From Pullulanibacillus pueri (GTDB taxonomy: Bacteria > Bacillota > Bacilli > Bacillales > Sporolactobacillaceae): a stretch of 64,000 nucleotides of DNA. The notes under the pieces are model-generated. The model worked only from the letters and a program-made list of their open reading frames with translations. It searched no databases and had not been told where the DNA came from. Within the stretch, counting starts at the first letter, position 1. Each line of letters begins with the position of its first letter. The position numbers were made by a program, and so were the translations under genes. Shown here piece after piece: positions 36,625-45,979 of the stretch. Where the stretch lies: assembly GCF_014639255.1 (NCBI RefSeq), contig NZ_BMFV01000017.1:1-64000 (forward strand). Reading direction: 5' to 3'.

Positions 36625-38667
36625 TTAATTAAAGGCGATTTCGCCATCACGGTTTAAATAAGCACTGATATGATAACAGGTTTCATTAATGGTATATTTC
36701 ATCGTTCCAATCTTTAAGATCGTGCCTTCCATCACCTTTTTTATCCTGATGGTTTGATCCTGTGGAACTGAAACGATTGTCCTTGTCCCCATCTCAGAAC
36801 CAACTTCGTTAATGGCCACACCGAGCTTCCCATATATTTCACCGCCACGTACAATGCCCTCAATGTTCAAACGGCCGCCCGCATGTACTTTTGTATTCAC
36901 ACATCCTTGGCCAATGATGGTAATATCCCCGCTGCTATATAGGTGACTATTCTGCACACTGTGAAGCGTAATATAGGCTTCGGGTTCCACAGGAATTTTA
37001 CTCCATTCATGAAGTCTTTTTGACCTTTCAGACAGCTCTTTCAACCTCTCCAAGGTTATCATTTGCTGAGATAAAGATAAAAAGATTTGCTTTAATGTAA
37101 CGGCGATCTCTCGCCAATCATCCGATTCAAAATAGTCTTTTCCCTTTAAGACGACATCCACATATTGCTTAGAAAGTGGAATAATACTCTTAAACCGTTT
37201 CTCCAAGAGAAGTTTAATCAGTGGTTGTAATCCCCTTTGGGAAATGTCTGTATGTTTGAAAGCCGCTGATTTCAGAAGATCGTTTATTATGGCGTTCATT
37301 TGCTGCAATTGCTCATGGAGAATACCAAGCATATGCCCACATTCGGCAACCAATATATTATGTTTTCCCGCTGAGAGCTCTGAACTGTTCACCGTTTTCT
37401 TAACGATGATGGCACTCTTTGACGTAATGGTTGCAAAATTCACAGCTGCATGAACAAGAACATCGCCATCTGCCTCAACGCGCATGTGTTCTTTGACATT
37501 ACCAAAAATTTCAATATCACCCATAAAGCGCAGGTTTCCAGATTCTAAGTCGACATCCTTGGGGTGAAAAAGCTTTTCTAAAATTGAAATCCTAACAAGT
37601 TGCCCTCTTTGCTCAACCTTAGGGCGTCCGGATTCTAGCGCCACAACCTTATCATCAACGACCATAACGCCTCTCCCCAATTTCAACTCAACGGGATAGG
37701 TTTGTTTCGGCGGCAGTGGCTCATTGGTTACCGTCACCCCTGGCTCACCTGGAATAGGCGGATGGATAACTGCAATGACTTGTCCTTTTTGTACAGTAGG
37801 TATCGTTTGTACTTCTCTAAAGTCTACTTTTCCATCATCATCTTCTTGCAAGCCCTTTTTCGTATCAACATCGACTTTCAGCTCAAACCAGCCATCCTTA
37901 CCGTCTTTTGCCCTTGTTCCGACAGCAATCTCAAATTCACTCGGCACCGTTGCGGCGATCGCTTTTAAGATATTATCTTGGATAAAGCCTTGCTTGACCC
38001 GTAAGTTTTCAAGCTGAACCATCACATCTCCATAAGAGAGTGTGTTAACCACTTGTTTGACTTCCTCAGCTTCTAATGTAATATGTTCATCCGGAGCATA
38101 ATCCGGGATCTGACGAGTCATCTGATACCCTGGCTCAACTTGAAGGATCACCTTTAACTTTAACTGATCCATTTTGACATGCCATTTTGTTTCCTGTTTA
38201 TCTTCCTTTAATACTATTTTGTATAAGTCATGTTCAGAAAGGACAACCGTCGGTCCAGCCACAGGCTCACCATTTTTAAGTAATGTGACCCCTTTCCCTA
38301 ATGTTACCGTTGGAAATTGGGTAGGTGAGGACTTACAATAAAGCCGTCCCGCTTTCACCCAGACCTTCCCTTCATGTTTCTCTTGGGTCAACGTTGTACC
38401 TGGATCCATTTGAGGTTGCTGATGCTTTTCTTCTCTGGTTAATGTTTCTTCCAATACATCGACAGCATTGACGACAGATACCGAATCATTTTGTTGTGCT
38501 AAAACAGTTAGCTTTACAATGGCTTTTCGCGCCCCAATACCGAACATCCCTTTAGATTCCTGTTGAATAATTTCAACATTAACATCCTTTGATCCAACAT
38601 TTAATAGTTCTAGCCCAAGTGTAATGGCCTCTTTAACGTTCTTCCCTTTAGAAATAATAGATTGCAT
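36625..38667 (-). CDS. Jag_N plus FapA (DUF342) domain protein
   Basis: This 680-residue protein begins with a Jag_N domain (residues 1-55, KGKNVKEAITLGLELLNV and the KGMFGIGARKAIVKL end), a middle region of about 90 residues and the FapA/DUF342 region (about 180-660) with the beta-helix-like blocks IEIFGNVKEHMRVEADGDV, IEGIVRGGEIYGKLGVAINE and a coiled coil near 500-570. FapA proteins are widespread in Firmicutes and spirochaetes; roles in polar targeting and flagellar assembly have been proposed for some. The Jag_N domain is typical of RNA-binding Jag proteins. The start follows AGGAGGTGAAGTC. Confidence 0.85.
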   Translation of the reverse strand: MQSIISKGKNVKEAITLGLELLNVGSKDVNVEIIQQESKGMFGIGARKAIVKLTVLAQQNDSVSVVNAVDVLEETLTREEKHQQPQMDPGTTLTQEKHEGKVWVKAGRLYCKSSPTQFPTVTLGKGVTLLKNGEPVAGPTVVLSEHDLYKIVLKEDKQETKWHVKMDQLKLKVILQVEPGYQMTRQIPDYAPDEHITLEAEEVKQVVNTLSYGDVMVQLENLRVKQGFIQDNILKAIAATVPSEFEIAVGTRAKDGKDGWFELKVDVDTKKGLQEDDDGKVDFREVQTIPTVQKGQVIAVIHPPIPGEPGVTVTNEPLPPKQTYPVELKLGRGVMVVDDKVVALESGRPKVEQRGQLVRISILEKLFHPKDVDLESGNLRFMGDIEIFGNVKEHMRVEADGDVLVHAAVNFATITSKSAIIVKKTVNSSELSAGKHNILVAECGHMLGILHEQLQQMNAIINDLLKSAAFKHTDISQRGLQPLIKLLLEKRFKSIIPLSKQYVDVVLKGKDYFESDDWREIAVTLKQIFLSLSQQMITLERLKELSERSKRLHEWSKIPVEPEAYITLHSVQNSHLYSSGDITIIGQGCVNTKVHAGGRLNIEGIVRGGEIYGKLGVAINEVGSEMGTRTIVSVPQDQTIRIKKVMEGTILKIGTMKYTINETCYHISAYLNRDGEIAFN

Positions 38668-38721
38668 GACTTCACCTCCTGATTAACTGAGAATTCTCGG
38701 AGCACCACTAAAGGTCTTAAA

Positions 38722-39549
38722 TTAAACCAATGGAGAGTTAAAACTCGATATATCTGTTTTGTCCTTCCCAACTTTCATGGATACCATCGTAATATCATCT
38801 CTCTGTGCCACCCCTTCAGTAAAATGGGTCACACTATCGATCACAACGGTCTCAATCTCTACTGCCGTTTTGGAGACATTTTCTTTTAATACTTTAATCA
38901 AACGTCCCTCTTTATACATGTCACCTTCACGGTTGCGGGCTTCGATGATCCCATCCGTGTAGAGGAAGATAAAGTCTCCCTCTTGTAATGTTATTTTTTC
39001 CTCTTTATAGACTTGGTCCGGTAATCCCCCGAGCATCACGCCTTTAATTTTAGGGATCTCGATTAATTCAGAGGTCTTTCTGACGACGATGGGTAAAGAG
39101 TGGCCAGCATTAGAGTAATAGAACGCGCCAGTACTTGGCTCCCAATCCGCACAAAAGACAGTAACAAAAGAGCTTAGACTCCTTAAATCCTTATACAAGG
39201 CATTGTTCATTGCAGTTAATGTCTCCCCCGGCCCTTGAGTGGACTCTGCTGCCGTTCGGAAAGCCCCTCTTGTTAAAATCATAAGCATGGCTGCTGGAAT
39301 TCCCTTTCCCATCACATCACCAATAACAACACGAAGTCTCCCATTGGGTAAGGGATAAAAGTCAAAGTAATCACCACCAATTAACCGTGCCGGAATTGAC
39401 ACCCCTGAAATATCATCCTTATCCAGTTTTGGCTTTTCACCGTTCAATAACTTGGATTGAATAACCTTGGCTAAATTTATCTCTCGTTCAAGTGTTTTAT
39501 TATCTGTAATCACACTTTGATTGGCTTGGCTAAATTCTCGTCTGTACAT
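38722..39549 (-). CDS. RsbU/SpoIIE-type PP2C phosphatase
   Basis: This 275-residue protein has a short coiled N-terminus (about 10-40, NKTLEREINLAKVIQSKL) and a PPM/SpoIIE catalytic domain. The metal-binding aspartates are visible in IGGDYFDFY (Asp60), VIGDVMGKGIPAAM (Asp78), LYTDGIIEARN (Asp199) and AQRDDITMVSM (Asp251/252), so it should be active. The likely substrates are the phosphorylated STAS proteins encoded on either side. It starts 5 bp after the upstream STAS gene. Confidence 0.92.
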   Translation of the reverse strand: MYRREFSQANQSVITDNKTLEREINLAKVIQSKLLNGEKPKLDKDDISGVSIPARLIGGDYFDFYPLPNGRLRVVIGDVMGKGIPAAMLMILTRGAFRTAAESTQGPGETLTAMNNALYKDLRSLSSFVTVFCADWEPSTGAFYYSNAGHSLPIVVRKTSELIEIPKIKGVMLGGLPDQVYKEEKITLQEGDFIFLYTDGIIEARNREGDMYKEGRLIKVLKENVSKTAVEIETVVIDSVTHFTEGVAQRDDITMVSMKVGKDKTDISSFNSPLV

Positions 39550-39554
39550 TGCAG

Positions 39555-39869
39555 TTACTCCTCTCCAAGTAATGACTTCTTAATGTCAAAAACACCGATG
39601 GTTTCAAACAACGCTTTGGTTTCCTCAGACATATTATTAAAGTTTACTTTGGCTTGTAACTCATTGGCCTTGTGCAGAACTGTCAAGATTGAACCTATAC
39701 CTGTCGAGTCAATAAATTCTAATTCAGCAAAATCAACATTAAACTCTGTTACTCCTTGAGGTGTTTCATTTACGAAATCAAAGGATTCAACAGTGGAGTA
39801 GTCAAGAACCCCCTTTACTGCAATATTTAAGGATGCTCCTATTCTTTCACTTTTCACGGTTAATAGCAT
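39555..39869 (-). CDS. STAS-domain anti-anti-sigma factor-like protein (proximal)
   Basis: This 104-residue single STAS domain has the phospho-acceptor region DFAELEFIDSTGIGSILTVL with Ser55 (or Thr56) after Asp54. It is the expected partner of the HATPase at 44257-45204 and substrate of the adjacent phosphatase. It is only about 30% identical by eye to the distal STAS protein, so the two probably have different partners. Confidence 0.88.
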   Translation of the reverse strand: MLLTVKSERIGASLNIAVKGVLDYSTVESFDFVNETPQGVTEFNVDFAELEFIDSTGIGSILTVLHKANELQAKVNFNNMSEETKALFETIGVFDIKKSLLGEE

Positions 39870-39886
39870 TTGCGTATCTCCCTTTT

Positions 39887-41479
39887 TTAAAGTTTAAATT
39901 TGTACATGTTTTTGAAAAGTGTACTTGAAATGTTAGATAGCTCTGCCGATTGCACCTGCAATGAATTCAACAAGTCCGAAAGTGTCAGTGTGATATCTGT
40001 TGTTGATGATGAGCGATCATTAGATATCTTTCTAATATCTTCAATACGTCTTAAGATGTCTTGTACACCTTCTTGATCTTTTAGAGGCAACACCTTTGCT
40101 TCCAATGAGTCCAAGAAATCAGTAATTTCAAAGTGATCGTCCCTTGCCTTCGTTGTTAAATCCAAAGACAAAGCATACATTCTTTCAACTGATTCATCGG
40201 CATCCTTCTGTAAATCCAAAGATAAGGCTTGTACCTTTTCAGCTTGTTTCGTTGTATCCTTTAAAACCTGATTTAATGTCCTTACCATATGATTGGTACT
40301 TGTTGAAAGCTCAGCTAGCTCTCCCTTCCCCTTCACTTCACTTTCTGCAGTGAAATCTCCACCTTCTAATCTCATAATCTGTTTGATGATGTCTTGAATA
40401 TTTTTGTAAATGGAGCTGAAGAAACGCGCTGTTAATATAAATAATGCCAGTAACGAAATCACACTAAATGCAATTAAAATAAAAGATAAGTTATGTAAAG
40501 GCGCACTCATCTTTGTGTAATTCAAGGCGACGTAAATGACTTTCCCATCTTTCATCGGGATAAACATCTTGTAAATCTTGGTCCCCTGTTTTTTTTCAAT
40601 GTACGAAACTTGTTTCGGATGCTTAGCCATCTCTTTTAATAACTTCGTATCTTTTTTCGTCTGTTCCTTAAAAGTCCCATAGACAACCTTCTGTAAAGGA
40701 GGGTACATCTGCTTAGCGAGTTTAGGATTCGCATAAACGCTAGGATCGAGGACGGCGACTTCTTTAGCTAGAGGGTTCGTCTCCACTACTTTTTTTGCCC
40801 AAGAATCTGGACCCACAGCATCGGTAAACTGATAAACCTCGTTTGCCTCAATATAAGGATTAATAATAAAGTCTTGATTTTTATTATGGTAATAAGCATA
40901 TTTATAGAAAACGGGTTTTCCTTCATGTGACCCTGATTGAGAGGTATAAAGAATCATTGTGTCATGATCGACATAACTCTCATCATTTTTCGTAGGTTGT
41001 TGATTGTCTAATAAATGATTCAATCCAATAAAACCTGAATCGTCTGCACCGACTGTCTTTTTAAAACTAAAGCCGATGTCATTCTTCTCTGTTGACTTCA
41101 CACCAACAATATCATCGTCCTGCCTAGCAAATAGAGTAATGCCGGCAATGCCAAACTCTTTACTGATGCGTTTGAGGTCAGTATTGGAAATGTCACCTAT
41201 TTGCCGCCCTGTTAATCTATCACTGATGCGTTGAGCGATTAATTTTAATTTTAGATCAAGCTGATGTTCAATCGCTTTTGAGGCCAGGTCTGTTTCAGCA
41301 ATCCCTTGTTCAACACTATGACCAATAGATAGGGCCTCATCGTTGACATCTTTATTGACTTTATGAGCTAAATAGAAGGATTGCACGGTCCCGGATATCA
41401 CCACGATAATGATAAATACCGAAAACATCCTTAATATAAATTGCTTTCTTAAAGTGCTATCCTTTTTCTTTTTGTTCAC
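39887..41479 (-). CDS. membrane sensor with extracytoplasmic Cache-like and HAMP domains
   Basis: This 530-residue protein has two membrane helices (about 12-36 and 332-354) around a large extracytoplasmic region, probably a double Cache-like sensor. A HAMP domain follows (about 355-405, ending in ELAELSTSTNHMVRTL), then a long cytosolic coiled coil. There is no kinase, GGDEF or conserved chemoreceptor hairpin, so it must signal by contact, most likely to the STAS/PP2C module encoded just downstream, much as HAMP-containing sensors do for RsbU-like phosphatases. Confidence 0.75.
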   Translation of the reverse strand: MNKKKKDSTLRKQFILRMFSVFIIIVVISGTVQSFYLAHKVNKDVNDEALSIGHSVEQGIAETDLASKAIEHQLDLKLKLIAQRISDRLTGRQIGDISNTDLKRISKEFGIAGITLFARQDDDIVGVKSTEKNDIGFSFKKTVGADDSGFIGLNHLLDNQQPTKNDESYVDHDTMILYTSQSGSHEGKPVFYKYAYYHNKNQDFIINPYIEANEVYQFTDAVGPDSWAKKVVETNPLAKEVAVLDPSVYANPKLAKQMYPPLQKVVYGTFKEQTKKDTKLLKEMAKHPKQVSYIEKKQGTKIYKMFIPMKDGKVIYVALNYTKMSAPLHNLSFILIAFSVISLLALFILTARFFSSIYKNIQDIIKQIMRLEGGDFTAESEVKGKGELAELSTSTNHMVRTLNQVLKDTTKQAEKVQALSLDLQKDADESVERMYALSLDLTTKARDDHFEITDFLDSLEAKVLPLKDQEGVQDILRRIEDIRKISNDRSSSTTDITLTLSDLLNSLQVQSAELSNISSTLFKNMYKFKL

Positions 41480-41525
41480 TATGACTAATCCTCCTGAACG
41501 GTTTAGAGAATAAATGCTGACGCCA

Positions 41526-42953
41526 TTAAATGAGCGTTTTTAACTTAAGCTTATCGACTTTACCTTGTCTAATCGGTAGCTCATCTAAGAATACAATCTG
41601 GTCTGGGATCTTATAAGCTGAAATTTTCCCTTTACAATACGAACGGATGTCTGCTGATTTGAGTCCTTTTGCTACAACAAAAGCCACCACATGTTCACCA
41701 TAAATGGCATGAGGCGCTCCCACAATGACAACATTTTTTACACCTTCTAAAGAGGCGATGACCTTTTCAATCTCTGAGGGGTTGACCTGTTGACCGCCTT
41801 TTTTGATCATGTCTTTTTTACGACCGACAATTTTTAGTGTTCGAGGCGCCATGACCTCCACTAGATCACCCGTGTAATACCAGCCCTCATCATCAAAAGC
41901 TGCCTTTGTTTGTGCGGGATTATGAAAGTATTCCGTAAAAAGCGCGCCCGTTTTCACTAACAGTTCGCCATCGACGACCTTAAAATCATTTTCGTCGTAC
42001 ACAATATGTGCCTCACCTTGGCGCAAATCACTTTCCGCAATAGCGCCTGTTTCCGACACACCATATTGGGAAATAAAGGAACAATGGGTTAATAACGGAA
42101 ACTGATTAGGGAAACCTTGGGGCATTTTTTCCCCTGTTAAGGCGATCCATTCTAGATTTTTTAGAACTTCTGGTGCTAAATGCTTAGCAAAAGTATAAAT
42201 CGCTTTAAGGACCGACGGCGTCGTGATGACCTTATTACACTTTGTTTCCTGCATCATCTTAATAATCGCAGGTAAATCAAAGGACGTTGGAATTACAGCA
42301 TGCGCTCCTGTCTTGATGATATTAGTCATGGACTTGATCCCAAAAACGGTGCTTGTCGAAGTGTAAAATAAGACGGTATCCTCTGCTTTCAATCTTGTAA
42401 ACCGACTGATTAAGTGATAGGAATAATCAAATATACTGAGATTAAAAACTAATCCCTTCGGCGTTCCCGTACTTCCCGAAGAGCAACAGATAAAATTATT
42501 AACCTGACCCTCCAAGGGACTTGAGGGCCCTTCATAGATCTGCTTTTCCCATTCACTACAAGTTTCCGATGTATATAAAAGTGTCGCTTTGCCAGTCGCC
42601 TTAAGACTCTCTTCTATAGCCTCTTTAAAATTAAAGCCATTGTAATGGCTGACTGTAAAGATAATATGGGGATCGAGCAGGGTAAGAATACTTTTTAAAT
42701 CTTCCTTCCTAAATTGGGGATTTAAAGGCATTACCGTCCCGCCTAATTTATTGATGGCTAAAATGAGAGGCAAATACGCTTCAATCTCGGGTACTAGTAA
42801 GCCTACTCTTTTTCCTTCTATCTCTAGGGAGTCCAGAAAAGCAACATAGCTTTGAACTTTTTTGAGGATATCCTGTCGCGTTGAACTCCCCTTAAACGTT
42901 GTTATCGCAGGCCTTGTATGAGTTAAATCAATGACTTTTTCTTCTAGATTCAT
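41526..42953 (-). CDS. AMP-dependent acyl/aryl ligase (adenylate-forming)
   Basis: This 475-residue ANL-superfamily enzyme has the phosphate-binding loop CCSSGSTGTPKG (residues 156-167), the A5 motif SQYGVSETGAIAE, A7 in WYYTGDLVE, the hinge GRKKDMIKKGGQQVNPSEIE and the C-terminal catalytic lysine region PIRQGKVDKLKLK. It activates a carboxylic acid as adenylate. Because it overlaps the acyl carrier protein gene by 4 bp, it most probably loads that carrier. The substrate cannot be read from the sequence. Confidence 0.88.
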   Translation of the reverse strand: MNLEEKVIDLTHTRPAITTFKGSSTRQDILKKVQSYVAFLDSLEIEGKRVGLLVPEIEAYLPLILAINKLGGTVMPLNPQFRKEDLKSILTLLDPHIIFTVSHYNGFNFKEAIEESLKATGKATLLYTSETCSEWEKQIYEGPSSPLEGQVNNFICCSSGSTGTPKGLVFNLSIFDYSYHLISRFTRLKAEDTVLFYTSTSTVFGIKSMTNIIKTGAHAVIPTSFDLPAIIKMMQETKCNKVITTPSVLKAIYTFAKHLAPEVLKNLEWIALTGEKMPQGFPNQFPLLTHCSFISQYGVSETGAIAESDLRQGEAHIVYDENDFKVVDGELLVKTGALFTEYFHNPAQTKAAFDDEGWYYTGDLVEVMAPRTLKIVGRKKDMIKKGGQQVNPSEIEKVIASLEGVKNVVIVGAPHAIYGEHVVAFVVAKGLKSADIRSYCKGKISAYKIPDQIVFLDELPIRQGKVDKLKLKTLI

Positions 42954-43189
42954 GATTTTACTTCTCCTGTAATAATCTGATAGATTCCGCCCATAGTATC
43001 AATAAGATCTGCATGTTCGATAAACCGCGCGAAAGGGACATCAAACGTTTCAGCTAAACGCGTCATAAGATTGACCATCTGTAGTGAATCGACATCCAAT
43101 TCCTCTTTTAGACTGGTTGTCTTATTCACAGGAATCGGCTCCATATCGATGATCTCGAAGATTGATTTTGTGATTGCATTAAATTCCAT
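42950..43189 (-). CDS. acyl carrier protein
   Basis: This 79-residue acyl carrier protein has the phosphopantetheine attachment site at Ser35 in KEELDVDSLQMVNLM, between typical helices 1 and 2. It is not the housekeeping AcpP: the sequence (MEPIPVNKTTSLKEE) resembles carriers of stand-alone ligase systems, and the neighbours are a ligase and a hydrolase rather than fab genes. GGGGGAG precedes the ATG. Confidence 0.9.
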   Translation of the reverse strand: MEFNAITKSIFEIIDMEPIPVNKTTSLKEELDVDSLQMVNLMTRLAETFDVPFARFIEHADLIDTMGGIYQIITGEVKS

Positions 43190-44273
43190 GTATCTTCTCC
43201 CCCTTTAACCATTTCATTGACCTAGCCCTTATCTCTGATAACTTGAAGTTACAACAATGCCCCTCACCCTCATATTCTATGAAACGCTTAGGTTCAGACA
43301 GGTTCTCATAAAGGTCAAGCAAATCTCTTTTATCAACCATGACATCCTCTTTTCCATGAAACAGCACAACCTGATTGAGTTTTTCCCTTTCAGCTAACGG
43401 AGGTAAAAATCCCTGATTAAAATCCTCTAAAGTGTTCTCCATTCTTTCCTTAAAAAAATCAGGCATATGAATGTCATGCTTTGTTGCTGGACTTACCGCA
43501 ATAACTTTAGAGATAAGCGGGTTTTTTCCTCCCTCTAAACTCCATGTCGCTCCCGAGCTTGTCCCAAACAGGTGAAGCGGGAGGTCCGGAAAGGCGTGAT
43601 GAGAAAAACGGATGACCGCTTCAAGGAATGAGTGACAATGCTGTTGACTCGCTTTGTGACCCGTCTCCAGCACAGTCTCTCCTTGCCCAGGACCATCAAA
43701 GATCACGACTGAAAAGCCTCCACGAAGAAAATCCTGTTCATAGGAAAAGAGTTCTTCTTTCGCCGAATCAATAGGGGTGACAATAATGACAACCCCTTTT
43801 GAAGGCGCGAGCGGTTCACTGACTTTACCCACATACTGTACATCCCCCCGTCTCAGGGTGTGCCGAGTCTTCTTATAAGGGGATACGGCATCAGCCTTAT
43901 TCATCTGGCTAACGCACAGACCATACCACTCTGCCTTCGCGTCACACTGCACAGGAAAAATCCATTGCAGTAAGCAATAATAGAGTCCAGACAAGGCATA
44001 ATGGTGCGCGGCTTCTAAATGGTCTTGATTTCGTTCATGGGTCATGGCAAGCTGAGAAAGCTCAGAAGCCCGATGTTCTAAAGTCCTGACCCATCCTTCT
44101 AATGTGGCTAATTGCTGTTTCTTTTTGTTAATAACATTGGGCTCAATGCCGTGAGAAAACCATCGATCCCAAAATCCTTGTTGCAACACACAAGCGAGCA
44201 AAGTCTTTTGAATGGTCTTATTCATCTTCGACTCGTCTTCAATGTCTTGATTCCAATTAAGCACTTTCTTCAC
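43179..44273 (-). CDS. alpha/beta hydrolase (FrsA/acyl-peptidase-like)
   Basis: This 364-residue protein has a helical N-terminal part (1-140) and an alpha/beta hydrolase fold with DGPGQGET (oxyanion region), the nucleophile elbow FGTSSG (Ser239), the acid in FHGKEDVMVDK (Asp310) and the His in EGEGHCCNF (His339), so a full triad is present. Placed between the ATPase and the acyl carrier protein, it may act as thioesterase or acyltransferase on the carrier-bound acyl group. The start is uncertain: the GTG at 44273 overlaps the preceding gene, and an ATG at 44225 is an alternative. Confidence 0.82.
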   Translation of the reverse strand: MKKVLNWNQDIEDESKMNKTIQKTLLACVLQQGFWDRWFSHGIEPNVINKKKQQLATLEGWVRTLEHRASELSQLAMTHERNQDHLEAAHHYALSGLYYCLLQWIFPVQCDAKAEWYGLCVSQMNKADAVSPYKKTRHTLRRGDVQYVGKVSEPLAPSKGVVIIVTPIDSAKEELFSYEQDFLRGGFSVVIFDGPGQGETVLETGHKASQQHCHSFLEAVIRFSHHAFPDLPLHLFGTSSGATWSLEGGKNPLISKVIAVSPATKHDIHMPDFFKERMENTLEDFNQGFLPPLAEREKLNQVVLFHGKEDVMVDKRDLLDLYENLSEPKRFIEYEGEGHCCNFKLSEIRARSMKWLKGEKIHGI

Positions 44274-45204
44274 TACTCACACTCTTTTCTTTATGGATGA
44301 CTAACACAAGTGTTGAGCCTGTTGAGGATGTCTTTAATAAAACCTGATTGGCTAACTTCACCATTAATGTAAAACCTTGTCCCAATGATTTCTTAGTCGA
44401 ATACCCTGCTGTTAAAAGGGTATAAGGTAACGTTTTTAAAGGAAATCCTGACCCCGCATCTTCGATCAAAAGGTGCAAGGCTTGATTCCTTTTAACAATA
44501 AGGAGTCTGCCATCCTTTGCATGCTTAAGCGTATTTGTGATCGCCTCAGAAATAAGCAGCGTGCAGCTGGCTACTTTGTTTCTTGATAACCCTTCCTTCT
44601 CTAGAGCTGCTTTGGCTATGTTCCGCGCTTTAGGTATATCTGACTTTTCGACAACTGGCTCATCGCAAAGGATGGTCCCATCCTTATAACTTGAAAGCTC
44701 AGACTCTCTGATAAGAAGAAGCTTTCTCTGACTTGCGGCATGGATCACGTCCCTATAGACCTCCCATACCTTGTCTGCTTCACTTATTTGCTCTTCAACT
44801 CCCTTTTTTCTATTGAAATAGAGATTTGCATCATTTTTAATACCCTCATATACTTCCAATAAGCCCTTGTGATACTGATCCTCTAATGGCATTTGTCTAA
44901 TCTTGAAATAGACATCTTCCTCTAACTCAATCCATGTCACTAGCTGTTCAGCTAAATAGATTAAGTAGCCCTCATCTGTCTGACTTTCTCCATCTGACTG
45001 GCTATATAAAGAACGATAAACAAGTAACCCCTCATGACACCCTTCAACGGCAAGTTGTTGACCTAACTTATTCGCTATCCATCCGACTACTGATACTCTC
45101 TGATGATCACTTAATGAATTTAATGTCAAAGGAGTAGGAAATTGGGGCTTGACCTGTTCTTTAGCCTCTTTACCACCAAGAAACTTATTAAGCAGTGGCT
45201 TCAT
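44257..45204 (-). CDS. HATPase protein of anti-sigma (RsbT/RsbW) type
   Basis: This 315-residue protein has a unique N-terminal region (about 1-190) and a C-terminal GHKL ATPase domain (about 200-305) with the N box LISEAITNTLKHAKDG (Glu220, Asn224), the G1 motif EDAGSGF and the G2 loop KSLGQGFTLM. There is no phospho-acceptor histidine domain, so it is a serine-kinase/anti-sigma-like protein rather than a histidine kinase. The likely partners are the two STAS proteins of the operon. GTAGGAGGAAGAG precedes the ATG. Confidence 0.85.
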   Translation of the reverse strand: MKPLLNKFLGGKEAKEQVKPQFPTPLTLNSLSDHQRVSVVGWIANKLGQQLAVEGCHEGLLVYRSLYSQSDGESQTDEGYLIYLAEQLVTWIELEEDVYFKIRQMPLEDQYHKGLLEVYEGIKNDANLYFNRKKGVEEQISEADKVWEVYRDVIHAASQRKLLLIRESELSSYKDGTILCDEPVVEKSDIPKARNIAKAALEKEGLSRNKVASCTLLISEAITNTLKHAKDGRLLIVKRNQALHLLIEDAGSGFPLKTLPYTLLTAGYSTKKSLGQGFTLMVKLANQVLLKTSSTGSTLVLVIHKEKSVSSEESA

Positions 45205-45276
45205 ATCTCTTCCTCCTACTTACAAGTGTGATGCACCTGGGGGGGCCGAGCGGATATCCCTCGGCATGCTCAGCAA

Positions 45277-45966
45277 TTAAAGAATCCCAAGTGGTGGCAT
45301 TAGCGTCACTTCATCAACGTAGGCTCCTGGGGGTTGATGAATAATATTTACAAGATGTTGGGCGAGCGTTTCCGTGGGGATCATTTGTGATAAATCCGGT
45401 TTGGGTTCGATTTGGTCCCAAAAACTGCTTCTCACTGCTCCTGGAAGAACTGCCGTCACCTGTACCCCTTTTTGTCTAAGCTCTGTCTGTAGTACTCTTG
45501 TTAAACCTAATACGCCAAATTTAGAAGCGGAGTATCCGCCACCGCCAGGAAGGGCTGTCGTTCCTGCAATAGAGATTAGGTTCAAAATATGCCCTTTACC
45601 GCCTCCTGCCATATGCTTGCCAAAATGTTTACACATCAGGTAAGTCCCACGTAGATTGACTGAAAGCATCTCATCAAAAGCTTGCGTGGACGACTCGATA
45701 ATATGTTCAAAACTTCCTGTCCCGGCGCAGTTAATTAAAACATCAATACTTCCGAACTTTTGAACGGCACGTGTGTAAAATTGAATTACAGAATCCTCGT
45801 TGGCAACATCTAAAGGGAGTTCAAGAAGCTGGTCTAACTCATTCTTTTGACCACTCCTACTGCCTAAAACAAGATTGACGTTTTCCTTCCGAAGTAGGGC
45901 CGCCGTTTCTTTTCCAATTCCCTTACTTGCCCCTGTGATGACAATGGTGGCTCCATCTATATTCAT
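45277..45966 (-). CDS. short-chain dehydrogenase, sepiapterin-reductase-like by context
   Basis: This 229-residue classical SDR has the NADP(H) loop TGASKGIG (11-18), NCAG in place of NNAG (79-82), catalytic Ser132, Tyr145 and Lys149 (YSASK). The basic residue after the second strand (GSRSG) favours NADPH. Sequence alone does not give the substrate. Its place directly after folE and a pyruvoyl-pterin synthase suggests reduction of 6-pyruvoyl-tetrahydropterin to a biopterin-like product, the sepiapterin reductase step. Confidence 0.8.
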   Translation of the reverse strand: MNIDGATIVITGASKGIGKETAALLRKENVNLVLGSRSGQKNELDQLLELPLDVANEDSVIQFYTRAVQKFGSIDVLINCAGTGSFEHIIESSTQAFDEMLSVNLRGTYLMCKHFGKHMAGGGKGHILNLISIAGTTALPGGGGYSASKFGVLGLTRVLQTELRQKGVQVTAVLPGAVRSSFWDQIEPKPDLSQMIPTETLAQHLVNIIHQPPGAYVDEVTLMPPLGIL

Positions 45967-45979
45967 AGCTCACGACTCC

